Origin: Pseudomonadota bacterium
GTDB taxonomy: Bacteria; Pseudomonadota; Gammaproteobacteria; Burkholderiales; Thiobacillaceae
DNA length: 17,925 bases
Assembly (NCBI GenBank): GCA_021836225.1
Contig: JAKBJA010000022.1
Span: forward strand, 34,948 to 52,872
Direction of reading: 5' to 3'
Shown here: positions 7,930-13,821 of the stretch, in pieces
How positions within the stretch are numbered: the stretch's first letter is position 1
Layout: every line of letters begins with the position of its first letter
The notes under the pieces: generated by a model
Databases searched by the model: none
The model's input: only the letters and a program-made list of their open reading frames with translations
Told to the model about the DNA's origin: nothing
Position numbers and translations under genes: made by a program

Positions 7930-7989
7930 CCAAGCCATGTCGAACGCGACCTTGTCCCGACGGCGATGCGCAGCTTCGCAGCAGCTTGA

Positions 7990-8448
7990 TCAGGCCGCTT
8001 TGGGTGCGGGGATCAGCAAGACCGGCACGGATGACCGCCGAACGGTTTGTTCGGCCACGCTGCCAAGCATGAGGTGCTGAAAGCCACGGCGGCCATGAGT
8101 CCCCAGCACCATCAGGTCTGCGCCCCAGCGCGCGGCTTCCGTGGCAATGGCCTCGGCAACATGCTGGATCGGGATTTCGGTTTCTATCAGCACGCCCTCC
8201 GCTTCGAATTCAAGCGCCCTGGCAGTCTCGCGCGCCGCAGCGATGGTTTTTTCTCCCACGCCGCGCCGTGCCTCACTCAGGGCCGCGGTATCGATCGCCA
8301 CCTCCGGTCCGATCGGCAGCCAGCTCATGTCCAGAACGTGAACCATGCGCAACGTGGCCGACAGCTTTCTGGCCAGTTCGATCGCGTGCTTCAGTGCATG
8401 CTGCGACGTGCCGCTTTCATCCACCGCCACCAGAATTTTCGAGTACAT
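7990..8448 (-). CDS. Universal stress protein, UspA family
   Basis: A 152-residue single-domain cytoplasmic Usp protein. It opens with the typical strand MYSKILVAVDES. The nucleotide-binding signature G-x2-G-x9-G-S is intact at 116-130 (GTHGRRGFQHLMLGS), so it belongs to the ATP-binding type, and it ends with the strand VPVLLIP. The start ATG at 8448 has GGAGG (8455-8459 on the minus strand) 6 nt upstream. It lies 14 bp after the aminotransferase stop and is probably transcribed with it. Usp proteins act in stress survival by regulating partners; no partner can be named from this sequence. Confidence 0.93.
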   Translation of the reverse strand: MYSKILVAVDESGTSQHALKHAIELARKLSATLRMVHVLDMSWLPIGPEVAIDTAALSEARRGVGEKTIAAARETARALEFEAEGVLIETEIPIQHVAEAIATEAARWGADLMVLGTHGRRGFQHLMLGSVAEQTVRRSSVPVLLIPAPKAA

Positions 8449-8462
8449 GGCATTCCTCCCTG

Positions 8463-9467
8463 TCAGATCAATAAAGTGCGCATCGCATCGACAAAGCGCC
8501 GATTGTCTTCGGGCAGCGCCGTGGTGATGCGCATGAAGCCCGGGCCGAGCGCCGGATCGTTCAGCGGCTTGATCAGGATGTCGCGGCGGTGCAGCTGGTC
8601 GGCGATCTCCGCCGCGCTGTGCGGCGCAAGATCGGCGAGGAAGAAATAGGTATGGGTCGGAAAGGTCCGCACGCCCACGGCGCGCAGCTCTGCCGCGAGC
8701 GCAACGGTCCAGCCATGCAGTTGCGCAGCGCGGGCGTGGATCTGGTCTTCATGCTGCAGCGTGGCGATGGCCGCCGCCTGGCTGGGGCGGGCGAGCGGAT
8801 AGGCGTCGTTGTGGCCGTTCAGGTCGTCGGCGATCGCTTCCGGAAAGATCCCGTAGCCGATGCGGAAGCCCGCCAGGCTGTGGGCCTTGGACAGGGTGCG
8901 GGTCACCAGCAGGTTGGGATGCTCGGGCACAATATGCACCACCGACTGCCCCGCCAGGCCGATGAAGGCCTCGTCGACCAGGAAGCGCGTCTGCGGATGA
9001 CGGCGCAGCAGATCCGGCAGCGGTGCCATGTCGAAGATGCCGCCGTTGGGATTGTTGGGGTTGACGATGACCACCAGCGTGGTGCCTTCCGGAACCGCCA
9101 GTTCGCCGAGGTCGAAGGCGAAGTCCTTGTCCGGGGGCAGCCGTGTTTCCGTGTAGCGCCGGGCGATCTCGGGGAACAGCCCATAGGTCGGCGTCAGCAG
9201 ATGGACCTGCTGGCCGAAGCGGTCGAACAGCTGGCGCAGGATCAGCTCGGAGCCGGCGTTGATGTGGATGAGCCGTTCGGCCACGCCGAGCTGCTCGCTG
9301 ATCAGCTGGCGCAGCGGCGCCGAATAGGGCTCGGTGTAGTAGTTGCTGTGCGCCGCTTCGGCCTGCGCGGCCGCGATCGCCTCGTCGATCGGCGGCAGCG
9401 GGTTTTCGCACAGCAAGAGCTTGATGCCCTGGAAGCTGCCGCCGCCTTTTTCCGCGATGATGCTCAT
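8463..9467 (-). CDS. PLP-dependent aminotransferase, histidinol-phosphate aminotransferase-like
   Basis: A 334-residue fold-type I aminotransferase of the HisC branch. Visible are ENPLPP at 21-26, NPNNPNG at 136-142, Asp165 in FLVDEAF, the Schiff-base Lys194 in TLSKAHSLAGFRIGYG, and Arg202 for the substrate carboxylate or phosphate. The C-terminal RITTALPEDNRRFVDAMRTLL matches the HisC ending. No other histidine gene is nearby, and its partner is a Usp gene, so it may be a paralogue acting on another amino acid or keto acid (a CobD-like role is less likely). The start at 9467 has AAGGGG 5 nt upstream on the minus strand. The substrate is not assigned. Confidence 0.88.
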   Translation of the reverse strand: MSIIAEKGGGSFQGIKLLLCENPLPPIDEAIAAAQAEAAHSNYYTEPYSAPLRQLISEQLGVAERLIHINAGSELILRQLFDRFGQQVHLLTPTYGLFPEIARRYTETRLPPDKDFAFDLGELAVPEGTTLVVIVNPNNPNGGIFDMAPLPDLLRRHPQTRFLVDEAFIGLAGQSVVHIVPEHPNLLVTRTLSKAHSLAGFRIGYGIFPEAIADDLNGHNDAYPLARPSQAAAIATLQHEDQIHARAAQLHGWTVALAAELRAVGVRTFPTHTYFFLADLAPHSAAEIADQLHRRDILIKPLNDPALGPGFMRITTALPEDNRRFVDAMRTLLI

Positions 9468-9496
9468 GCTTGCCCCTTTCCACCCATGTCGCGCGC

Positions 9497-9515
9497 CTAC
9501 GCTTACTCAGCGTAG
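9497..9515 (-). other. Short hairpin in the leader of the HisC-like gene
   Basis: CTACGCT at 9497-9503 and AGCGTAG at 9509-9515 form a 7-bp perfect stem with a 5-nt loop, 30 bp upstream of the HisC-like start. It has no T-tract, so it is not a terminator. The rest of the 227-bp spacer 9468-9694 holds the ribosome binding site near 9475 and the terminator at 9623-9648, with no gene. Confidence 0.35.
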
Positions 9516-9622
9516 TGCACGCGGATGACAAATTCATCCTGCTTCATTCAGGGAATGTGCTGGCTTCGTTTCATTCACCTCACGCTTTGCGGGATGGATG
9601 AATCTGATAACGACTGGAAAAT

Positions 9623-9648
9623 AAAAACGGGGCTGCAGCCCCGTTTTT
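9623..9648. terminator. Perfect 26-bp palindrome, terminator of the aat-folA operon
   Basis: AAAAACGGGGCTG at 9623-9635 is followed by its exact reverse complement at 9636-9648. On the minus strand the stem is followed by TTTTT and then ATTTT, a good Rho-independent terminator 46 bp beyond the folA stop. The core ACGGGGC..GCCCCGT is the same as in the palindrome at 7892-7929. Confidence 0.85.
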
Positions 9649-9694
9649 GTTTGTGGATTGCTTCCGATGCAGTCCGGCAGACACGTGGAATTCT

Positions 9695-10198
9695 TTAGCG
9701 TCGCTCGTACACCACAAAATCGAATCCCAGCGCATCGCCCTTCTCCCCCGTGTGCGACTCGCGTGAGACTTCCCTGAACGCGCGCTTGTCGTAGTCGGGG
9801 AACCAGGCGTCGCCCACCGCTTCGATGTCGACTTCGGTCAGGTACAGGCGGTCGGCGAGCGGGATGGCCTGGGCGTAAAGGTCGGCGCCGCCGATGAAGA
9901 AGACTTCGTCGGTGTCCTGGCACAAGGCGATGGCTGCAGGGATGGAGGCGGCGACGAGGCAGCCGTCCGGTTTATAAGTAGCGTTGCGGGTGATGACGAC
10001 GTTGGTGCGCGCCGGCAACGGGCGGCCGAGCGATTCGAAGGTCTTGCGGCCCATCAGGATGGGGTGGTTGAGGGTGAGCGCCTTGAAGTGCGCGAGGTCT
10101 TCCGGCAGCCGCCAGGGCAGGCGGTTTTCGGTGCCGATGACGCGGTTCTTGGCGAGCGCGGCGATGACGCTGATGCGCAGCTTCTTCGCCATGCTCAT
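9695..10198 (-). CDS. folA: Dihydrofolate reductase
   Basis: FolA reduces dihydrofolate to tetrahydrofolate with NADPH, regenerating the cofactor consumed by ThyA. The 167 residues show the family features: [14 protein letters not shown] at 9-22, LPWRLPEDL at 27-35 with the catalytic acid Asp34, [16 protein letters not shown] at about 49-64, and [22 protein letters not shown] near 107-128. The start ATG at 10198 overlaps the thyA stop as ATGA, so translation is coupled. A second Met codon two codons further in (10192) is an alternative start. It is the last gene of the five-gene leftward unit and is followed by a strong terminator. Confidence 0.97.
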   Translation of the reverse strand: MSMAKKLRISVIAALAKNRVIGTENRLPWRLPEDLAHFKALTLNHPILMGRKTFESLGRPLPARTNVVITRNATYKPDGCLVAASIPAAIALCQDTDEVFFIGGADLYAQAIPLADRLYLTEVDIEAVGDAWFPDYDKRAFREVSRESHTGEKGDALGFDFVVYERR

Positions 10199-10989
10199 AC
10201 CGCCACCGGCGCCTTGATCGCCGGGTGGGGGTCGTAGCCGCTCAAGCTGAAATCCTCGAAGCGGAACGCGAAGATGTCACGCACCGAGGGATTCAGCGTC
10301 ATCGTCGGCAGTGGGCGCGGCTCGCGGGAGAGCTGCTCGCGCGTCTGCTCGAGGTGATTGAGATACAGGTGTGCATCGCCCAGGGTGTGGACGAAGTCGC
10401 CGGGCTTGAGGCCTGTCACCTGCGCCATCATCAGCGTCAGCAAGGCATACGACGCGATGTTGAATGGCACGCCGAGGAAGATGTCGGCGCTGCGCTGGTA
10501 CAGCTGGCAGGAGAGCTTGCCGTCGGCGACGTAGAACTGAAAGAAAGCGTGGCACGGCGCCAGCGCCATCTTGTCGAGGTCGGCGACGTTCCACGCCGAG
10601 ACGATGATGCGGCGCGAATCGGGGTTGGTCTTCAGCGTCTTCACCACCTCGCTGATTTGATCAATCGTCCCGCCGTCCGGCTTGGGCCAGGAACGCCACT
10701 GCTGGCCGTACACCGGGCCGAGGTTGCCGTTCTCGTCCGCCCACTCGTCCCAGATCGAGACGCCGTTTTCCTTCAGGTACTTGATGTTGGTGTCGCCCTG
10801 CAGGAACCACAGCAGTTCGTGGATGATGGAGCGCAGGTGGCATTTCTTGGTGGTGACGAGCGGAAAGCCTTCGGCGAGGTTGTAGCGCATCTGCCAGCCG
10901 AACACCGACAGGGTGCCGGTGCCGGTGCGGTCGTCCTTATTCGTGCCGTGTTCGAGCACGTGGCGCATCAGATCGAGATAGGGTTTCAT
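10195..10989 (-). CDS. thyA: Thymidylate synthase
   Basis: ThyA converts dUMP to dTMP using methylene-tetrahydrofolate, and the dihydrofolate produced is recycled by the adjoining FolA. At 264 residues it is the same length as the E. coli enzyme, with the nucleophile at the same place, Cys146 in [12 protein letters not shown]. Other conserved stretches are [12 protein letters not shown] at 20-31, [13 protein letters not shown] at 57-69, the phosphate-binding SRR at 125-127, [21 protein letters not shown], and [12 protein letters not shown]. The ATG at 10989 is 12 bp after the lipoprotein stop, with only a weak ribosome binding site in the gap. The thyA-folA order is common. Confidence 0.98.
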   Translation of the reverse strand: MKPYLDLMRHVLEHGTNKDDRTGTGTLSVFGWQMRYNLAEGFPLVTTKKCHLRSIIHELLWFLQGDTNIKYLKENGVSIWDEWADENGNLGPVYGQQWRSWPKPDGGTIDQISEVVKTLKTNPDSRRIIVSAWNVADLDKMALAPCHAFFQFYVADGKLSCQLYQRSADIFLGVPFNIASYALLTLMMAQVTGLKPGDFVHTLGDAHLYLNHLEQTREQLSREPRPLPTMTLNPSVRDIFAFRFEDFSLSGYDPHPAIKAPVAV

Positions 10990-11001
10990 GGCGAGCGTGG
11001 G

Positions 11002-11844
11002 TTAGGGTTTTTCGGGGGCGGCCTGGACCGCCTGATTATCGTTCGATGCAGTGGTTTCGTTCGGCATGCCGTCGAAGAATCCGGCCAGCCGGGTGGCGGG
11101 CGCCTGGCCGTAGATGTTCCAGAAGGCGATTTCGAAGTCGGTGTTGTCCTGCACGGCGAGCGCCAGCTGGCGGAAGCGCGTTTCGTCCTGCGCCTTCAGC
11201 CAGCCGACCAGCAGCATGGACTGGCGGTAGAACTCGAAGATGTTGAGCTGCGACGCGCGGGCGCGGTGGCGTTTGTCGGGCGCGTCGCGGGCAGTGAGAT
11301 TGACCCGCCGTCCGGCGCGGGCCGCAGCCCATGCCTGCGCATCGGTTGCATAGTCGGCGCCGCCGCCGTCGGCGGTGAGCGAGGCCCAGCCTTCATGGAA
11401 CCACACCGGCAGGGTGCTGTGATAGTGGCCGATGCGCTGGCCCAGGTGCAGGTGCGCGAGTTCGTGCGTCACGAGCGCGGGCAGCCGGTGCTTCTCGCGG
11501 CCGTCGAGGTTGGGTGACAGGATGAGGCGGTTGTCGGGCACCACCGCGGCCGAGAGCTTGGGTGTCATCACATAGCGTTTGAAGCAGTCTTCGCTGCCGC
11601 ACACATACACGCGCGGCGGTCGGGCAAAGGGCAGGTAATGCGCCGCCTCGACCTTGGCGATGGCGGCCGGCAAGGCCTCGGCCACGCGCACGCCATAGGC
11701 CTCATAACCCGGTTCAACCCAGACGCGCGCATCGCCGGCCAGCGGAGCGAAGCTGTCGATGGGCTTGAGGGCGCGCGGGTCGCTCACGGTGAGCGCGCAG
11801 CCCTGCAGCGTCGTCAGCACGACGGCCAGAAGCCACAGCTTCAT
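11002..11844 (-). CDS. Putative lipoprotein with gluzincin-type metallopeptidase motif
   Basis: I do not recognise a named family member. The 280-residue protein starts with a lipoprotein signal ([16 protein letters not shown], lipid anchor at Cys16), so it should sit in the cell envelope. The zinc motif HELAH is at 127-131, and Glu151 in WFHEGWASL is 20 residues on, the arrangement of gluzincin peptidases (Peptidase_MA-like domain). Cys82 and Cys87 (VCGSEDC) could form a disulfide. The C-terminal ~25 residues look disordered ([15 protein letters not shown]). The start overlaps the bpt stop as ATGA, and thyA begins 12 bp after its end, so it is locked into the aat-folA operon. Whether it is an active protease is unknown. 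Confidence 0.75.
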   Translation of the reverse strand: MKLWLLAVVLTTLQGCALTVSDPRALKPIDSFAPLAGDARVWVEPGYEAYGVRVAEALPAAIAKVEAAHYLPFARPPRVYVCGSEDCFKRYVMTPKLSAAVVPDNRLILSPNLDGREKHRLPALVTHELAHLHLGQRIGHYHSTLPVWFHEGWASLTADGGGADYATDAQAWAAARAGRRVNLTARDAPDKRHRARASQLNIFEFYRQSMLLVGWLKAQDETRFRQLALAVQDNTDFEIAFWNIYGQAPATRLAGFFDGMPNETTASNDNQAVQAAPEKP

Positions 11845-12563
11845 GCGTCAAGCACCTGCCAGCGGCCGTCGACCAGTCCTTCCAGCGGGGGGTACTGCTT
11901 CTTGTAGGCCATCTTGCGGCTCTCTGCGATCCAGTAGCCGAGGTAGAGATAGGGCAGTTCCAGCCGCTTCGCCAGCTCGATCTGCCACAGCACGCCGTAG
12001 ACGCCGAGGCTCTGCTGCTCACGCGCGGGGTCGAAGAAGGTGTAGACGGCGGAAATGCCGTCGTCGACCTGGTCGATCACCGAAATCATCACCAGATCGT
12101 CGCCATCGCGAAATTCGACCAACACGCTGTCGACGTTGGACGACAACAGGAACTGTGTGTACTGGTCGGGTCCGTCGCGATCCATGCCGCCGCCGGCATG
12201 GCGGCTGCCGAGGTAGGCGCGGTACAGCGCGTAATGCTCTTCCTTGAAATCGAGCGGCACAAAGCGCGCATCGAGATGCCGGCTGCGCTTGAGGCAGCGG
12301 CGCTGGGTGCGGTTGGGCGCGAAACCGGCGACATCGACGCGCACCGGCACGCAGGCGTGACACTGCTCGCAGTGCGGGCGGTAGGTGAACTGGCCGCTGC
12401 GACGAAATCCGGCACGAATCAGCGCACTGTAGGCATGGCTGTCGATCAGGTGGGTGGGCGTGGCGACCTGCGAGCGCGCCTGCCGTCCCGGCAGGTAGCT
12501 GCAGTCGTAGTGCGCAGTCAGGTAGAACTGGATGCGCTGAAAAGGCGGTTCAGTCGGGTGCAT
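11841..12563 (-). CDS. bpt: Aspartate/glutamate leucyltransferase (bacterial N-degron pathway)
   Basis: Bpt moves leucine from Leu-tRNA to proteins with N-terminal Asp or Glu, marking them for ClpS/ClpAP. The 240 residues match the family. The N-terminal domain has Cys21 in YDCSYLPGR and the cysteine cluster Cys65, Cys68, Cys71 in [16 protein letters not shown]. The C-terminal GNAT-like domain includes [30 protein letters not shown] and [11 protein letters not shown]. Older annotation calls it arginyl-tRNA transferase (ate). It overlaps the end of aat by 14 bp and the lipoprotein gene by 4 bp. Pairing with aat is the normal arrangement and supports the N-degron role. Confidence 0.95.
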   Translation of the reverse strand: MHPTEPPFQRIQFYLTAHYDCSYLPGRQARSQVATPTHLIDSHAYSALIRAGFRRSGQFTYRPHCEQCHACVPVRVDVAGFAPNRTQRRCLKRSRHLDARFVPLDFKEEHYALYRAYLGSRHAGGGMDRDGPDQYTQFLLSSNVDSVLVEFRDGDDLVMISVIDQVDDGISAVYTFFDPAREQQSLGVYGVLWQIELAKRLELPYLYLGYWIAESRKMAYKKQYPPLEGLVDGRWQVLDA

Positions 12564-13404
12564 CGAAATGCCATGGGCCGGGTAGATGGGGCAAGTTTAC
12601 CAACTCCGACAGCCTTGCCGTGAACGCCGCGCGCGGCATCGTGCGTGCGCCCATGCTGGAAAGGTGGGGCGTTTCCATCTGGCAGTCGATGAGCCCGAAT
12701 TCCCACCGCTGCAATTGCCGCGCCAGCCGCACCAGCGCGACCTTGGAGGCGTCGGGTTCACGGCTGAACATCGATTCGCCGTAGAACATGCGGCCGATGG
12801 CGACGCCGTAGAGCCCACCGACCAGCACGCCGTCGCGCCAGGTTTCCACCGAATGCGCGTAGCCGGCCTCGAACAGGCGGGTATAGGCCGCGATCATCGC
12901 CGGCGATATCCAGGTGCCGGGCGCGTCCTCGCGTGACGCGGCCTCCGCAAGGGGGACGCCGCCAGACACTCGCCCTCCGGGCGGTCTTGGCGCAGCCCCC
13001 GCAGGGAGGACGCCGCCAGACACTCGCCCTCCGGGCGGTCTTGGCGCAGCCCCCGCAGGGAGGACGCCGCCAGACACTCGCCCTCCGGGCGGTCTTGGCG
13101 CAGCGCAGGCGCGCATCACTTCGACAAATGCGGTGTCGGCGCGCACCTCGAAGCCGGCATTGCGGATGCGCTTGGCGAGCGAACGGGTGACGCGCACCTC
13201 GCCCGGCACCAGCACCATGCGCGGGTCGGGGCTCCACCACAGGATAGGTTCGCCGGGATTGAACCAGGGGAAAATACCATGGCGATAGGCGTCCAGCAGG
13301 CGCGCCAGGGACAGGTCGCCGCCCATCGCCAGCAGGCCGTTGGGCTCGGCGAGCGCAGTCTCGACCGGCGGAAAGAAGGGGGCGTTTTGCAGGCGCTCGC
13401 TCAT
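12550..13404 (-). CDS. aat: Leucyl/phenylalanyl-tRNA-protein transferase with a 54-residue repeat insertion
   Basis: Aat adds Leu or Phe to proteins with N-terminal Arg or Lys, creating a primary N-degron for ClpS. The conserved parts are clear: [41 protein letters not shown] at 45-62, [12 protein letters not shown] from Gly163, [25 protein letters not shown], and LIDCQ with its Cys. The oddity is residues 102-155: three 18-residue units rich in Pro, Gly, Arg and Val. They split the place where E. coli reads CA-SDREEGTWI (from memory). Without them the protein would be 230 residues, close to E. coli's 234. The insertion is in frame, so the enzyme is probably still made. The start ATG is at 13404; it heads the five-gene leftward unit. 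Confidence 0.95.
   Translation of the reverse strand: MSERLQNAPFFPPVETALAEPNGLLAMGGDLSLARLLDAYRHGIFPWFNPGEPILWWSPDPRMVLVPGEVRVTRSLAKRIRNAGFEVRADTAFVEVMRACAAPRPPGGRVSGGVLPAGAAPRPPGGRVSGGVLPAGAAPRPPGGRVSGGVPLAEAASREDAPGTWISPAMIAAYTRLFEAGYAHSVETWRDGVLVGGLYGVAIGRMFYGESMFSREPDASKVALVRLARQLQRWEFGLIDCQMETPHLSSMGARTMPRAAFTARLSELVNLPHLPGPWHFDAPD
12940..13104. repeat. 54-bp tandem repeat (about 2.8 identical copies) inside aat
   Basis: Units start at 12955, 13009 and 13063. The first two are identical over all 54 bp and the third is identical for its first 42 bp (to 13104). At the protein level the insertion is 162 bp (12940-13101), exactly three 18-codon units with the last one diverged at its end (PLAEA for LPAGA). 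Each unit contains the hairpin CGCCC-TCC-GGGCG, flanked by GCC.AGAC / GTCT.GGC arms, which gives an imperfect REP-like stem of about 36 nt. Lack of any sequence divergence between units suggests recent amplification. Confidence 0.9.
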
Positions 13405-13821
13405 GCCGCCATGGTAGCGGATTCGAATCGGCTTGCATTCGAAACAACCCCTATATTATGATAAGCGCATCTTCAATACCGCTATCATGCGTTTGGCCCG
13501 GTTGCCCCAAGGCGCAGGGAAGAAATCCGTCCCGCTTCTATAATGGCCGGCTTAACGGAAAAGATCCTTCGGCGGCGCATGCAGGCCGGGGAGATGGCAG
13601 TAACGAAGAATGGCTATAGCAAACAATACGTTGAAACAGTCCGGACCGACGCTGACGTCACCCACATCAGCGGCTGCCACACCGGCCAGGGCATTTACCC
13701 GATGCCCCGGGATACCGGTTGTGAATTCCCGTGCTGATAGCGAGTTGTCTCTGACGCCTGCGGCCGGCCCGACCTCTCTCCCGGAATTGCCGCATGATGG
13801 CGTCATTCTGCGGGGCGATTC
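13405..13821. other. 417-bp spacer between aat and ccoI, no convincing gene
   Basis: The left part is AT-rich for this window. It holds the palindrome GATTCGAATC at 13420-13429, overlapping rightward -10-like boxes at 13452-13462 (TATATT, TATTAT, TATGAT) with TTGCAT at 13433-13438. It also has a dyad: ATGATAAGCG at 13458-13467 pairs with CGCTATCAT at 13480-13488, leaving one bulged base. A second TATAAT is at 13539-13544. Further on, CGCTGA at 13650-13655 and TCAGCG at 13667-13672 can form a hairpin. Two small open frames (13543-13737, 64 codons; 13610-13825, 71 codons) lack ribosome binding sites and recognisable similarity; I do not call them genes. Confidence 0.5.

Noticed and set aside
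6373..7938. A 521-codon open frame on the minus strand opposite fccAB
   Set aside because: It is the shadow of fccB and part of fccA, Gly/Val/Asp-rich without recognisable domains, and it runs through the palindromic terminator.
12933..13190. Plus-strand frames through the aat repeat
   Set aside because: A 54-bp repeat keeps any stop-free frame open, so these frames are artefacts of the unit length. The aat frame has conserved enzyme sequence on both sides.
13420..13443. tRNA T-arm-like TTCGAATCC on the minus strand before aat
   Set aside because: The flanking bases do not form the 5-bp T stem and no acceptor or anticodon stem can be found, so it is neither a tRNA nor a supported attachment site.
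13491..13508. Possible sigma-54 promoter (TTGGCCCGGTTGCC)
   Set aside because: GG and GC are 7 bases apart rather than the required 10.
13543..13737. A 64-codon frame upstream of ccoI
   Set aside because: Its ATG overlaps a TATAAT box, there is no ribosome binding site, and no similarity is recognised. It is kept as an open question in the findings, not as a gene.
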